A DNA stretch of 64,000 nt from NCBI RefSeq assembly GCF_012927485.1, contig NZ_JABBPC010000005.1:1-64000 (forward strand). The letters are read 5' to 3'. The DNA comes from Polaromonas sp. Lineage in GTDB: Bacteria > Pseudomonadota > Gammaproteobacteria > Burkholderiales > Burkholderiaceae_C. A model generated the notes under the pieces. It made no database searches. It worked only from the letters and a program-made list of their open reading frames with translations, and was not told where the DNA came from. The number at the start of each line of letters is the position of its first letter. Positions within the stretch are counted from its first letter, which is position 1. A program made the translations under genes and the position numbers. Shown here one piece after another: positions 18,336 to 28,394 of this stretch.

Positions 18336-19217
18336 TTGCGTTCCCTGCGGCCCCTAAAAGCCCTCTACGATGTACCCGCCCCTGCCAAACTCAACCTGTT
18401 TTTACACATTACAGGGCGCAGGCCCGACGGCTACCATTTGCTGCAATCGGTATTCATGCTGATCGACTGGTGCGACACGCTGCATTTCGAACTGCGCCGA
18501 GACGGGAAAGTCAGCCGGGATGACTTGGCCGATCCAGATTTGGCGGTCGCCGAACGGCTACCAGCCGAGGATTTGGCGGTTCGAGCTGCGAAGGCGTTGC
18601 AGGCGGCCTGCGGCACCCCTCTGGGCGTTCACATCGGTTTGGAAAAACGCATACCGTGCCAAGCAGGGATGGGCGGCGGTTCGTCGGACGCAGCGAGTTG
18701 CCTGCTGGCGCTGCAACGCCTTTGGGGCGTGCGGTTAGCGCCAGAAGACTTGCGCGCTCTGGCTTTGTCGCTGGGCGCGGACGTGCCTTTTTTTCTCTCG
18801 CGCGGCCATGCTTGGGTGGAAGGGATCGGCGAGAAAATCACCCCCCTTACGCTGCCGCCAGCGCGCTTTGTGGTGGTTAAACCGGCGGAGGGGCTCTCTA
18901 CGCAAGGCATTTTCAGCTCGCCAAACCTCAAACGAGACACAGAAACTGCTACACTCCATGGCTTTGCTGCATGTGCAAATGGTTCAGTTTTCAAATTTGG
19001 CCATAACGACTTGCAACCGGTCGCCCAGACACTGTGTCCGCAAATTGGTCAATCCCTCGATTGGCTTAAAGCGCAACGCCTTGAAGGACGTATGACTGGC
19101 TCAGGAAGTGCTGTATTTGCGCAACTGTTGCACGACGTTGATTTTTCTGCCGCCCCTGGCGACTGGACAGTTCGCAAGTGCAGCAATTTGGAGTTTCACC
19201 CTTTGACCGGTTGGTAA
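18336..19217 (+). CDS. ispE: 4-diphosphocytidyl-2-C-methyl-D-erythritol kinase IspE
   Basis: A GHMP kinase of the MEP isoprenoid pathway. It has the N-terminal PAPAKLNLFLHITGRRPDGY, the ATP-binding GMGGGSSDAASCLLALQ, and the C-terminal GRMTGSGSAVFA. The usual ATG before KALYDVPAPAK is here CTA, so a non-ATG start is needed. TTG at 18336 gives 293 residues, close to family length; another TTG lies at 18315 and an ATG at 18198 inside lolB. No clear Shine-Dalgarno was found, so the exact start is uncertain. It follows lolB and precedes tRNA-Gln and prs. Confidence 0.93.
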   Translation: MRSLRPLKALYDVPAPAKLNLFLHITGRRPDGYHLLQSVFMLIDWCDTLHFELRRDGKVSRDDLADPDLAVAERLPAEDLAVRAAKALQAACGTPLGVHIGLEKRIPCQAGMGGGSSDAASCLLALQRLWGVRLAPEDLRALALSLGADVPFFLSRGHAWVEGIGEKITPLTLPPARFVVVKPAEGLSTQGIFSSPNLKRDTETATLHGFAACANGSVFKFGHNDLQPVAQTLCPQIGQSLDWLKAQRLEGRMTGSGSAVFAQLLHDVDFSAAPGDWTVRKCSNLEFHPLTGW

Positions 19218-19339
19218 GACAACCGTTCTTGATAAGGTGTTTGCAAGGGATGCTTTACGCAATAGTTTATAGGTTTATTGTTGGCATGATGCGTTGACTG
19301 ATTTCAGACACCGCTTCAAAAGCAGCAATTGTCCTGTGT

Positions 19340-19416
19340 AGGGGTGTCGCCAAGTTGGTTAAGGCACCGGATTTTGATTCCGGCATTCGCAGGTTCGAAT
19401 CCTTCCACCCCTGCCA
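19340..19416 (+). tRNA. tRNA-Gln (anticodon TTG)
   Basis: Acceptor AGGGGTG pairs with CACCCCT, followed by discriminator G and encoded CCA. The anticodon loop TTTTGAT between CCGGA/TCCGG gives TTG, reading CAA/CAG. It lies between ispE and prs, as in many Burkholderiales. Confidence 0.96.
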
Positions 19417-19453
19417 AATTTTCAGGCCCACCAAATGTGGGTTTGCGTGACGC

Positions 19454-19476
19454 CAGACCCGCATAGTGCGGGTCTG
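19454..19476 (+). terminator. perfect hairpin after tRNA-Gln, possible terminator
   Basis: CAGACCCGCA and TGCGGGTCTG form a perfect 10-bp stem with a 3-base loop, 38 bp after tRNA-Gln. Only a weak T-run follows (TGTTTATG), so it may be a processing or termination signal rather than a strong intrinsic terminator. Confidence 0.5.
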
Positions 19477-19600
19477 AGTGTTTATGAAACACAGGCAATC
19501 GGCACTCACTGCCAAGTCCGCATTGCAGCACGGTCCTCCGTGCGTTTTTTGCCTCGATAAAATTTGAGTCACCTTCAAGTCCGATAGCAGCTGGTCCCAC

Positions 19601-20575
19601 ATGCAAACGCACAATCCCGACTTCATGGTTTTCACCGGCAATGCCAATCCGAGCATGGCCCTCGAGATCGCCCAGAACCTGGGCATTTCACTGGGCGCCG
19701 CCCATGTCGGACGTTTTTCAGACGGTGAAGTCACGGTCGAAATCCAGCAAAACGTACGCGCCCGCGACGTATTCGTGGTGCAGTCGACCTGTGCACCGAC
19801 AAATGACAACCTGATGGAACTGCTCATCATGGTGGACGCGCTCAAACGGGCGTCAGCCGAGCGGATTGCCGCAGTGATTCCCTACTTTGGATATGCCCGG
19901 CAAGACCGTCGACCGCGCTCAGCGCGCGTACCGATTACAGCCAAGGTGGTGGCCAATATGCTGCAAGCCGTTGGCGTGTCGCGGGTACTGACAATGGATC
20001 TGCATGCCGACCAGATTCAGGGATTTTTTGACATCCCAGTGGACAATATTTATGCGTCACCGGTATTGCTGGGTGATTTGCGCCAAAAGAATTACACCGA
20101 CCTGATGGTCGTCTCGCCCGACGTGGGCGGCGTAGTGCGCGCCCGTGCGCTGGCCAAGCAGCTTGGTTGCGATATGGCCATCATCGACAAGCGGCGCCCC
20201 AAAGCGAACGTGTCTGAAGTGATGCACGTGATCGGTGACATCGAAGGCCGCAACTGCGTGATCATGGACGACATGATCGACACTGCCGGCACCCTCCTCA
20301 AAGCCGCTGAAGTACTGAAAGAGCGCGGCGCCAAAAAGGTTTATGCGTATTGCACCCACCCGATTTTTTCGGGTCCCGCCATTGACCGTATTGCCCAGGG
20401 TGACGCGCTCGATGAAGTGGTGATTACAAACACCATTCCGCTGAACCCTAATGCGCTGGGTTGCAAAAAGATTCGCCAACTCTCCGTGGCCGCGCTATTC
20501 GCTGAAACCATACAGCGTATCGCCAAGGGAGAGTCGGTCATGAGTTTGTTTTCGGATCAAGACAATTTGTTTTGA
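19601..20575 (+). CDS. prs: ribose-phosphate pyrophosphokinase (PRPP synthetase)
   Basis: Makes PRPP from ribose 5-phosphate and ATP for nucleotide, His and Trp synthesis. The 324-residue protein is full length, with the ATP-binding flexible loop [20 protein letters not shown], the [18 protein letters not shown] segment and the PRPP-binding loop [13 protein letters not shown] at about 220-233. It is followed by an intrinsic terminator-like hairpin, so it is probably transcribed separately from rplY, at least in part. Confidence 0.97.
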   Translation: MQTHNPDFMVFTGNANPSMALEIAQNLGISLGAAHVGRFSDGEVTVEIQQNVRARDVFVVQSTCAPTNDNLMELLIMVDALKRASAERIAAVIPYFGYARQDRRPRSARVPITAKVVANMLQAVGVSRVLTMDLHADQIQGFFDIPVDNIYASPVLLGDLRQKNYTDLMVVSPDVGGVVRARALAKQLGCDMAIIDKRRPKANVSEVMHVIGDIEGRNCVIMDDMIDTAGTLLKAAEVLKERGAKKVYAYCTHPIFSGPAIDRIAQGDALDEVVITNTIPLNPNALGCKKIRQLSVAALFAETIQRIAKGESVMSLFSDQDNLF

Positions 20576-20584
20576 TTTGAAGCA

Positions 20585-20629
20585 AAAAGGTGGCTGTGCA
20601 GCTCGTAGAGCTTAAACAGCCTTTTTATT
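20585..20629 (+). terminator. intrinsic terminator after prs
   Basis: GGCTGT (20592-20597) pairs with ACAGCC (20616-20621) and is followed by TTTTTATTT. The A-run upstream (AAAAAGG) can extend the stem, and the loop contains a second small hairpin AGCTC/GAGCT. Confidence 0.6.
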
Positions 20630-20671
20630 TCGGGGTGGGCTGGTCGCGGTCCGCCTCTTTTGGAGAATATT

Positions 20672-21376
20672 ATGAAATTCGTCGCTTTTGAACGCGCAAA
20701 GCAGGGTACGGGTGCGAGCCGCCGTCTCCGCATCACGGGCCGCACGCCCGGCATTGTTTACGGTGGAAAAGGCGAGGCCACAATGATCGAACTTGATCAC
20801 AACGCCTTGTGGCACGCCATCAAGAAAGAAGCCTTTCACGCTTCCATTCTCGAGATGGAACTGGCCGGCAAGGATCAGAAGGTTCTGTTACGCGATCTGC
20901 AAATGCATCCGTTCAAACAACAGATCTTGCACATTGACTTCCAGCGCGTGGAAGCCACGACCCGAATGACCGTGAAAGTGCCCCTGCATTACAGCGGTGA
21001 AGAAGAGTCTCCAGCGGTGAAAACCGAGAATTGCATGGCTAATCATGTGGTGACAGAGCTGACGGTGTCTTGCTTCCCTGCAGACATCCCTGAGTTCATT
21101 GCTATTGATTTGAGTGGCCTGAAAAAAGGCAGTCCTTTGCATGTCAAAGACATCACGCTGCCAAAAGGTGTGAAATTCGTCGCCAAGGGTCACGTCAATC
21201 CGGTGCTGGTTTCCATCACTGCGAACTTAGTGGAAGCCGAAGTGGTGCCTGTTGCGGATGAAAAAGACGCTAAAGCAGGTGCCAAGCCCGCCGCCAAAGC
21301 GGCTGCGAAGCCTGCTGACAAGCCTGCTGACAAGCCCGCTGCCAAGCCTGCCGCCAAGCCCGCTGCCAAGAAATAA
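20672..21376 (+). CDS. rplY: 50S ribosomal protein L25/general stress protein Ctc
   Basis: A 5S rRNA-binding protein of the long Ctc/TL5 type, 234 residues. The N-terminal L25 domain ([29 protein letters not shown]) is followed by the C-terminal TL5 beta domain. The tail from about 205 on is Ala/Lys/Pro-rich, with five 12-bp repeats encoding P-A-(D/A)-K units. The ATG at 20672 follows GGAG at 20662-20665 with a 6-base spacer; the frame opens four codons earlier at a TTG. It lies upstream of pth, a standard pairing. Confidence 0.96.
   Translation: MKFVAFERAKQGTGASRRLRITGRTPGIVYGGKGEATMIELDHNALWHAIKKEAFHASILEMELAGKDQKVLLRDLQMHPFKQQILHIDFQRVEATTRMTVKVPLHYSGEEESPAVKTENCMANHVVTELTVSCFPADIPEFIAIDLSGLKKGSPLHVKDITLPKGVKFVAKGHVNPVLVSITANLVEAEVVPVADEKDAKAGAKPAAKAAAKPADKPADKPAAKPAAKPAAKK
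21311..21370 (+). repeat. five tandem 12-bp units in the 3' end of rplY
   Basis: Units CCTGCTGACAAG twice, then CCCGCTGCCAAG, CCTGCCGCCAAG and CCCGCTGCCAAG encode [20 protein letters not shown]. They end one codon before the stop. The first two units are identical at DNA level, suggesting recent slippage or duplication. Confidence 0.85.
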
Positions 21377-21411
21377 TTCGCAGTCTGTGGCATTGACCTG
21401 AAAGAGGTCTG

Positions 21412-21450
21412 CGGCCCTTACCCTCATTCGCGAGGGCAAGGGCCGTTTTT
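21412..21450 (+). terminator. intrinsic terminator after rplY
   Basis: The arm CGGCCCTTACCCTC pairs with GAGGGCAAGGGCCG (one mismatch region) and is followed by TTTTTCTTT. It is a strong G+C hairpin with a U-run between rplY and pth. Confidence 0.8.
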
Positions 21451-21529
21451 CTTTGGGGACCGGTTATGTTGATAATCTTGAACATACATCCACGCGCACT
21501 GGCTTGCCGCCAGTCTCTTATCGCACAAC

Positions 21530-22222
21530 ATGATCAAACTGTTTGTTGGCTTGGGCAATCCCGGCACTGAATACGAAGCCACACGTCACAACGCCGGGTT
21601 CTGGTGGCTTGACGCCCTATCGCGCGAATTAAAGGCGCCGCTCAGCCTGGACAAGAGTTATCACGGCCAAGTGGCCCGCACCACCGTAAACGGGCAAACC
21701 GTGTGGTTGCTCAAGCCGCTGACCTTTATGAATCTCTCTGGCAAATCGGTGGCAGCACTTGCCCGGTTTTTCAAGATTTCGCCCGATGAAGTGTTGGTGG
21801 CCCATGACGAGTTGGACATCGTCCCGGGGCAAGCAAAGCTTAAGTTTGGCGGCAGCCATGCCGGGCACAACGGCCTGCGCGATATTCACTCGCAACTGGG
21901 CACACCCGATTATTGGCGGCTCCGCATCGGCGTGGGTCACCCCGGCGTCAAGTCTGAAGTCATCAGCTGGGTGCTGAAAAAACCCTCGCCCGAACACCGC
22001 GCGGCTATTGAAGACAGCATCGCGCGCTGCCTCAGGGCGGTACCCGAACTGCTCGCCGGCGAAATGGAGAAGGCCACCATGCTGATTCACACCAGCCAGC
22101 CAGAACGGCCCAAGCCTCCACGACCTCAGTCGCTGCCGCCGAGCCAAGCGCCTGCTCCTGCAACGTCGGCCACCCCACCCCCTCTACAAGACGGGGTGGC
22201 AAGCACGCCAAAGTCAGTCTAA
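21530..22222 (+). CDS. pth: peptidyl-tRNA hydrolase
   Basis: Cleaves peptidyl-tRNA released from stalled ribosomes. The family motifs are GLGNPG (7-12), TRHNAGFW with the catalytic His, [21 protein letters not shown] with the catalytic Asp, and [12 protein letters not shown]. The enzyme core ends near residue 190. A Pro/Ala-rich extension of about 35 residues (for example [20 protein letters not shown]) is not part of the fold and looks disordered. The gene faces the ferredoxin gene convergently. Confidence 0.96.
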   Translation: MIKLFVGLGNPGTEYEATRHNAGFWWLDALSRELKAPLSLDKSYHGQVARTTVNGQTVWLLKPLTFMNLSGKSVAALARFFKISPDEVLVAHDELDIVPGQAKLKFGGSHAGHNGLRDIHSQLGTPDYWRLRIGVGHPGVKSEVISWVLKKPSPEHRAAIEDSIARCLRAVPELLAGEMEKATMLIHTSQPERPKPPRPQSLPPSQAPAPATSATPPPLQDGVASTPKSV

Positions 22223-22239
22223 GCACTATTTTTAGTAGC
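22223..22239. repeat. 17-bp dispersed palindromic element, intergenic copy
   Basis: GCACTATTTTTAGTAGC, directly after the pth stop codon, reads GCTACTAAAAATAGTGC on the minus strand. One arm is altered. The first 11 bases match the copies in coaD and the M16 peptidase gene. Confidence 0.55.
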
Positions 22240-22294
22240 TATTTATGCCCGTTTTTCTAAGGGCTGAGTTGTAACCCTTGGCTCGTCGCTCAAA

Positions 22295-23094
<800 letters not shown>

Positions 23095-23101
23095 GGCGAA
23101 A

Positions 23102-23746
23102 TTATGCGCCGGTTAGCAAATGAAAATGCACGGCGCCCGCCTTACCACTGCGGTGCACTTGCAGGCCCAGCGGCTGCAGCTGCTCGTTCAGCCAGGGCTT
23201 AGGCGCTTCCAGGTAGACCAACCCAGTGGGGCCAATCGCCTCCGCAGCGGCTTTCAGAGCCGCCTCAAATTGGGTCGACTCAAAGGGCGGGTCGAGCAGC
23301 ACCAGTTGCATGCTTCCCGCAGGCAGGCGCCTGAGAAGACTCAGGCCATCGCCGCGTTCAATCCTGACCATATTGGCCTTCAGCCGCGCTTGCACGGCTT
23401 TAAGCTGCAGCACCAGCGCTGGATCCTGCTCGCACAGCAGCACCTCGGAAGCGCCTCGGGAAGCGGCTTCAAACCCCAGCGCGCCGGTGCCAGCAAATAC
23501 ATCCGCGCAGCGCCAGCCGCTCAAGTCCTGGCCCAGCCAGTTGAAAAGGGTTTCCCGCACCCGGTCCGGCGTGGGCCGGAGGCCGGGCACGTTCGGCACC
23601 GGAAGCTTGGTGCGCTTGTACTGCCCGCCAATAATGCGTATCTCGCCGGGGGGCTTGATGTGCGCGGTGCCCTTCGGCTTCACTGACGCCTTGAACAACG
23701 GCTTGACTGGCGGTTCAGCCGGGGGTTTCATAACTGTGTATTTCAT
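23102..23746 (-). CDS. rsmD: 16S rRNA (guanine966-N2)-methyltransferase RsmD
   Basis: A SAM-dependent methyltransferase for G966 of 16S rRNA. The 214-residue protein has IRIIGGQYKRTKLPV, RPTPDRVRETLFNWL, the SAM motif ADVFAGTGALGFEAASRGA and the catalytic motif LLDPPFE (DPPF instead of NPPY, as in the family). The N-terminal 35 residues (Pro/Lys-rich) form an extension beyond the usual core. Its ATG overlaps the stop of the upstream M16 gene (ATGA), so it is translationally coupled. coaD follows, the classical rsmD-coaD pairing. Confidence 0.95.
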   Translation of the reverse strand: MKYTVMKPPAEPPVKPLFKASVKPKGTAHIKPPGEIRIIGGQYKRTKLPVPNVPGLRPTPDRVRETLFNWLGQDLSGWRCADVFAGTGALGFEAASRGASEVLLCEQDPALVLQLKAVQARLKANMVRIERGDGLSLLRRLPAGSMQLVLLDPPFESTQFEAALKAAAEAIGPTGLVYLEAPKPWLNEQLQPLGLQVHRSGKAGAVHFHLLTGA

Positions 23747-25098
23747 AGCGCGGCTCCAAGAATCACGGTAACCATTTTTTCAGGCTGAAGTTTGCGCGCA
23801 AAAGCGGCCTTGATGTCGGCGGCAGTGACTTTGTTGACTTGCTGCGTCCAGGTGTCCAGGTAGTCGAGCGGCAAGTCGTTCCATGCGATGGCCGCGATGT
23901 TGTCCAGCAGTTTACGGTTGCTGTCGATGCGCAGCGCAAAGCCGCCAATCAGGTTGTCCTTGGCCGCCTTCAGTTCAGCCTCAGTCGGCCCATTGGCCAC
24001 GAAATTGCTCACCACCTGACGCACCAGTGCCACCGCCTCGGCAGCCTGATCAGGCCGGGTTTGCAATCCCACGGTAAAACTTCCGGCATGCAGACCAGGC
24101 GAAAAAGAACTTGAGACACCGTAGGTCAGTCCACGTTTTTCGCGCACCTCATTAGTCAGCCGCGACACGAAGCCGCCGCCGCCCAAAATGTAGTTGCCCA
24201 CGGTTAACGCGAAATAGTCGGGGTCTGCGCGTTTAAAGCCAGGCTGACCTATCAATACATGTGCTTGTGCGGAGTCAAAAGGAATGCGTTTTTCTTCGCT
24301 TTGACTGAGCGGCGCGACCTCCATCACCGCGGGAAGCGGCGGCAGGCTGGCGCAAGGTACTTGCGGCAAGCGCGACAACAGGCGTGCAGCCATGGCATCC
24401 GCCTGAGCGCGAGTGATGGCACCCACCATGCTGATGCGGGCACGGCAGGCCACAACTCCCGCGTCATGGGCTGCACGCATGTCCCCCACATCAATGCGTG
24501 CCAGTGTGGCCTCGGTCACCTCATAGCCATAGGGGTGGGTGCCATACACCGCCTGCGCGTAGGCCCTGCCAATCACGGTCCCCGGCCGCGTATTGGATTC
24601 CTTGATTGCCGCCTGCACCCGTTGGCGCTCACGCTGCCAGACAGGGTCTGGAAAAGAAGGCTCTGCTATTTCACGCGCAGCGAGCCCCACGGCCTTGTCC
24701 AGCAAGTCGGGCTCGGTCAGCGAACGGAGGGAAAAATCCAGACGATCCGAACTTGCACCGGCGCCAAACTGGGCCCCAAGATCGGCCCAAGCTTCGCTTA
24801 GCGCGTTTTCGTCCAGTGCCGGGGCTCCGTCCTCGGCCCTTACGCCTTTATCAAGCATGCCCGCCATCATGCTGGCTCTACCCGCTTGGGCTGGGGGGTC
24901 GCGCCGACTACCGGCATCAAAATCCACCTGAACGTCCACCATGGCGATGGCCGGGCTCTCAACCAGGTACACCTCAGCGCCGCTGGCTTGGGTCCAGTGC
25001 TGGATCGGAATTCCCGCCAGCGCGTACGACTGAATACAAAGGCTTGCAGCACCGGCCAGAAAAACCTGGAAAGCTATGTTTTTAGTAGCAATTATCAT
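23743..25098 (-). CDS. M16-family peptidase-like protein, non-catalytic partner
   Basis: A 451-residue M16 (pitrilysin) homologue with a signal peptide (MIIATKNIAFQVFLAGAASL, then CIQSYALA), so periplasmic. The N-terminal domain lacks the HxxEH zinc motif expected near residue 75-90 (here RASMMAGMLDKGV). The C-terminal domain keeps the R/Y region (LTNEVREKRGLTYGVSSSFS). M16 enzymes of this type work as pairs of one catalytic and one inactive chain; the active partner is encoded 27 bp upstream. Codons 4-9 (ATKNIA) are a copy of the 17-bp dispersed element. The stop overlaps the rsmD start. Confidence 0.9.
   Translation of the reverse strand: MIIATKNIAFQVFLAGAASLCIQSYALAGIPIQHWTQASGAEVYLVESPAIAMVDVQVDFDAGSRRDPPAQAGRASMMAGMLDKGVRAEDGAPALDENALSEAWADLGAQFGAGASSDRLDFSLRSLTEPDLLDKAVGLAAREIAEPSFPDPVWQRERQRVQAAIKESNTRPGTVIGRAYAQAVYGTHPYGYEVTEATLARIDVGDMRAAHDAGVVACRARISMVGAITRAQADAMAARLLSRLPQVPCASLPPLPAVMEVAPLSQSEEKRIPFDSAQAHVLIGQPGFKRADPDYFALTVGNYILGGGGFVSRLTNEVREKRGLTYGVSSSFSPGLHAGSFTVGLQTRPDQAAEAVALVRQVVSNFVANGPTEAELKAAKDNLIGGFALRIDSNRKLLDNIAAIAWNDLPLDYLDTWTQQVNKVTAADIKAAFARKLQPEKMVTVILGAAL
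25073..25089. repeat. 17-bp dispersed palindromic element in the M16 signal peptide
   Basis: GCTATGTTTTTAGTAGC, identical to the coaD copy 2.2 kb away. It encodes A-T-K-N-I-A at codons 4-9 of the exported M16 protein. Confidence 0.75.
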
Positions 25099-25125
25099 GA
25101 AAAAATCTTCGGTTCCAGGCGCGAC

Positions 25126-26622
25126 TCAATGCCGAATGGCCATCGTGGGCCTGCGCGGTTTGCGGTTCGGGTCCACGGGCTGCGGCAGCAAGGTCGCCAT
25201 GGTCAGCTGATCATCGCTGAAATATTTAGCGGCTGCGGCCTGCACTTCGCCACTGGTGATGGTGCGCAACTTCGCAATCAAGCGCGAGCTGGCGTCTAAC
25301 GGCAAGCCTTGCACCCAGTTGGAGCCGAGTTCGCGCGCTTGACTGAACACCGAATCCAGCTTGTAGGTTTCGCTGGCCACCCACTGGGTCTTGACGCGAT
25401 TAAGCTCCGCCTCGCTGACGCCGTCGCGCGCGATGACGGCCACTTGCTCCCGCAAGGCAGCTGCCACCTGCTGCGTGGTTTTTCCTTCTGCGGGAACCCC
25501 GTCAAGCATGAAGAGTTGCGGCCCACGGCCCAGTAGACCACTCGAGGCCCCTGCGCTGTCGGCGACACGGCCTTCTCCTTTATTGCCTTGAACCAGCGCG
25601 CGTTCCAGGCGAGCGCCACTGTAACCGTCCAGCACTGCAGCCAGCACAGTCAGGGCCAAGGCATCACGGTTGCCTGCTGGTGTAGGGGACGCGGCACTGG
25701 GTGCATCCGCCAGCAGGTCGGCCGACTCCAATTTGGGAATCTTGAAGGCCAGGCTCACATAAGCTTGGCTGGCAGGGGCTTTGAAGTCAATCCGCCGCAT
25801 GCCTGCCTGCTCAGGTTCGCTGCGCGGTTTACGCACTGGGACAGGGCGCGCGGCGATGCCGCCATAGTATTTTTCTGCCAACCGCCTGACTTGGGCCACC
25901 TCCACATCACCGGCCACCACCACGGCGGCGTTCGCCGGCACATACCAGCGCTGATAAAAGTCCCGCACGTCGGCCGGTGCCATCGCGTCCAGATCGCTCA
26001 TCCAGCCGACGATCGGGCGTCTGTAGGGCGCAGCCATGAAGGTCATTGCGGTCGCCTGCTCATGAAGCATGGCTCGCGGCGAGTCCTCGGTACGCAAGCG
26101 GCGCTCTTCCTTGACCACTTCGATCTCGCGTTTGAATTCGGCATCCGGCCACTGGTTGTGCGCAAACCGGTCGGCCTCCAGCCGCATCACATCTTCCAGT
26201 TTACTGGCCGGCATTTGCTGGTAGAAGCCGGTGTTGTCCAAGCTGGTGAATGCATTCTCACGCCCCCCCAATGCGGCCACCCGGCGGGAAAAATCACCGG
26301 GCTTTACCGTGGGCGTGCCCTTGAACATCATGTGCTCCAAGGCATGCGCCACACCCGAGGTGCCGTCCACTTCATCCATCGACCCCACACGCACCCACAG
26401 CATGTGGGCGACGGTGGGCGCCCGATGGTCCGGTTTAACAATAACGGTCAGGCCATTTGCCAGGGTGAACTGTTCGACACCCGCAGCGGGTGTCTGGCCG
26501 AAGGCTGCCGTGCTGAGGCAGACTGCCAGAGCCGAGGGAAGTAAGAAAGCTGAAAACGGACTATTCAAACGGATGGAAAGGGATTCGAAAAGCTGCACAA
26601 GTGCTCGTTTGGGGTGTTTCAT
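25126..26622 (-). CDS. M16-family zinc metallopeptidase, catalytic partner
   Basis: A 498-residue exported peptidase. A signal-like N-terminus (SAFLLPSALAVCLSTAAFGQ) precedes the M16 domain with the inverted zinc motif in GVAHALEHMMFKGT (HxxEH) and the following NAFTSLDNTGFYQQMP. The frame stays open to 27123 across ftsY, but ATG at 26622 (MKHPKRALV) precedes the signal sequence and lies 28 bp from the divergent ftsY start. It pairs with the non-catalytic M16 gene directly downstream. The substrate is unknown; periplasmic peptide or protein turnover is the general role. Confidence 0.9.
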   Translation of the reverse strand: MKHPKRALVQLFESLSIRLNSPFSAFLLPSALAVCLSTAAFGQTPAAGVEQFTLANGLTVIVKPDHRAPTVAHMLWVRVGSMDEVDGTSGVAHALEHMMFKGTPTVKPGDFSRRVAALGGRENAFTSLDNTGFYQQMPASKLEDVMRLEADRFAHNQWPDAEFKREIEVVKEERRLRTEDSPRAMLHEQATAMTFMAAPYRRPIVGWMSDLDAMAPADVRDFYQRWYVPANAAVVVAGDVEVAQVRRLAEKYYGGIAARPVPVRKPRSEPEQAGMRRIDFKAPASQAYVSLAFKIPKLESADLLADAPSAASPTPAGNRDALALTVLAAVLDGYSGARLERALVQGNKGEGRVADSAGASSGLLGRGPQLFMLDGVPAEGKTTQQVAAALREQVAVIARDGVSEAELNRVKTQWVASETYKLDSVFSQARELGSNWVQGLPLDASSRLIAKLRTITSGEVQAAAAKYFSDDQLTMATLLPQPVDPNRKPRRPTMAIRH

Positions 26623-26650
26623 AGAATACTGGACTCTACAAGCATATTCA

Positions 26651-27775
26651 ATGTTCAGTTTTTTCAAGAAAAAATCACCGCCCGTCCCTTCGCCCGCACT
26701 GCCGGCGCCTTTCGCCTCCGCTGCACCGGTTAATCCGACCGCCAACGCTGGCGGTGGGCTCATTGGCAGCGCACTGGTGACGCCCATTGCCATTCCGCCC
26801 GCTCTCCCCGTTGCGATCACAGCGCCCGGCGCAGTGGCGCCAGAGCGCCAGCGCTGGTTCAGCAAGCTGCAGGCCGGTCTGCAAAAAACAGGCGCCAGCA
26901 TTTCCACCGTTTTTACCGGGAGCCGCATTGACGACGCTCTGTACGAAGACCTTGAAACCGCCCTGCTATTGGCTGATTCCGGCGTAAAAGCCACTGAACA
27001 CCTTCTCACCGACGTCAAGCGCCGGGTCAAAGAAGGCGGCGTGACGCATCCGGTCGCTGTCAAAAATGCGCTCGTCGAGGCCATCACCGAGTTGCTCAAG
27101 CCACTTGAAAAGCCGCTCGTCATTGGGCAGTATCAGCCCACCGTGATTATGGTCACGGGCGTCAACGGTGCCGGCAAAACCACCTCCATAGGGAAGCTCA
27201 CGCGCCACCTTGCCAACGAGGGCGCTTCAGTGCTGCTGGCGGCCGCCGACACCTTCCGCGCCGCCGCTCGCGAACAGCTCAGCGTCTGGGCTGACCGCAA
27301 CATGGTCGAGATTGTGAGCCAGGAAGGCGGCGACCCGGCAGCCGTAAGCTTTGACGCGGTGACAGCGGGCAAGGCCCGTGGCAAGGACGTCGTGCTGGTC
27401 GACACTGCGGGCCGCCTGCCAACCCAGCTTCACCTGATGGAAGAGTTGCGCAAGATCAAGCGGGTGGTACAGAAAGCCGATGCCAGCGCACCCCATGAGG
27501 TGCTTCTGGTCATCGATGGCAACACCGGTCAAAACGCACTGGCCCAGGTCAAAGCCTTCGACGACACACTGCAACTTACAGGCTTGATTGTGACCAAGCT
27601 TGACGGTACCGCGAAAGGGGGCGTATTAGCGGCCATTGCGCTGTGGGCGCGCGAGCGCGCGCTAACCTCCCCAAATGTGCGCCCGGTTTCTGTCTATTTT
27701 ATTGGGGTAGGGGAAAAGTTGGAAGACCTGGAAACTTTCAGCGCACGCGAATTTGCCCAGGCCTTGCTGGCTTGA
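26651..27775 (+). CDS. ftsY: signal recognition particle receptor FtsY
   Basis: The SRP receptor GTPase that docks ribosome-SRP complexes at the inner membrane. The 374-residue protein starts MFSFFKKK, has an Ala/Pro-rich A-domain (about 10-65) and then the NG domain. G1 is GVNGAGKTTSIGKL, followed by AADTFRAAAREQL, G3 LVDTAGRLPTQLHLMEEL, G4 TKLDGTAKGG, and C-terminal YFIGVGEKLEDLETFSAREF. ATG at 26651 is chosen over the longer open frame because the family N-terminus starts there. It is divergent from the M16 gene with only 28 bp between start codons, so their promoters must overlap the coding regions. Confidence 0.96.
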   Translation: MFSFFKKKSPPVPSPALPAPFASAAPVNPTANAGGGLIGSALVTPIAIPPALPVAITAPGAVAPERQRWFSKLQAGLQKTGASISTVFTGSRIDDALYEDLETALLLADSGVKATEHLLTDVKRRVKEGGVTHPVAVKNALVEAITELLKPLEKPLVIGQYQPTVIMVTGVNGAGKTTSIGKLTRHLANEGASVLLAAADTFRAAAREQLSVWADRNMVEIVSQEGGDPAAVSFDAVTAGKARGKDVVLVDTAGRLPTQLHLMEELRKIKRVVQKADASAPHEVLLVIDGNTGQNALAQVKAFDDTLQLTGLIVTKLDGTAKGGVLAAIALWARERALTSPNVRPVSVYFIGVGEKLEDLETFSAREFAQALLA

Positions 27776-27872
27776 AGTCAGCTGCCCCACCCCGCCAATG
27801 ACGCGAAGAGGAGGTGTTTGACTTGAAAACTGCATTCCTCGCCACCATCTCAGCGGTTTAAAGGATTTCCAC

Positions 27873-28181
27873 GTGTCCAGCTTCATATACGGCTTCCTTA
27901 GTCGGACGCTGCGTTTTACTCTCAAACTATTGTTGGGCCTGTTCGCAGGCATCTTCGCGATCAGTTTGCTGGTGGCGGCACTGCTCGTCGTGGCACTGAA
28001 CCTGCTGACATCGCTGATCACGGGCCGAAAACTGGCGCCAGGCATGGTATTCGGGCAATTCCAGCGGTTTTCACCTCAGGGTATGTGGCCAAGCGGCCCG
28101 GCTCGAAAAGGGTCGGCCAAGGTCAGCGAGGTAGTGGACGTGGAGGTGCGCGAAGTTCACGACGAAAAGCACCTGCCTTGA
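27873..28181 (+). CDS. small membrane protein of unknown function
   Basis: A 102-residue protein starting at GTG 27873 (AAGGA at 27861-27865 serves as ribosome binding site). One strong membrane helix, possibly two, spans residues 15-50 (LLLGLFAGIFAISLLVAALL, then VVALNLLTSLITG), followed by a soluble acidic/basic tail (VDVEVREVHDEKHLP). I do not recognise a named family. It lies between ftsY and rpoH, 97 bp after ftsY. Confidence 0.65.
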   Translation: MSSFIYGFLSRTLRFTLKLLLGLFAGIFAISLLVAALLVVALNLLTSLITGRKLAPGMVFGQFQRFSPQGMWPSGPARKGSAKVSEVVDVEVREVHDEKHLP

Positions 28182-28394
28182 AAGCGGTTTAAGCAGCGTT
28201 TAGTTGCCAACGCACTCAGTGTGGCTGGTGCCCCTGTAAGTGCTTTGCGCTTGAGGGGGCATTTGATGCCGCCGCCTTTGCCTTTCTTCCTACAAACGCT
28301 CGTTGAACTACAGCGCAGCATTAGACGTCCGCTTTAGCGGATTCAGCGTCAGTAAAAATTAGCCTGACTCTATCAGTGTCATTGAACCTATTGC
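28182..28394. other. long upstream region of rpoH
   Basis: About 210 bases without a gene. A hairpin TCCGC-TTTA-GCGGA occurs near 28330-28345 inside a longer imperfect dyad (GACG..CGTC). The CIRCE operator follows immediately downstream. No small ORF with a ribosome binding site was seen. Confidence 0.4.

Noticed and set aside
20585-20671. A regulatory leader or riboswitch before rplY
   Set aside because: The only clear structure is the terminator-like hairpin that best serves prs; no known riboswitch core was recognised.
25126-27123. Very long minus-strand frame continuing across ftsY upstream of the M16 peptidase start
   Set aside because: The extra 167 codons lie antisense to the conserved FtsY coding sequence, show no family similarity, and a good signal peptide starts at the ATG at 26622.
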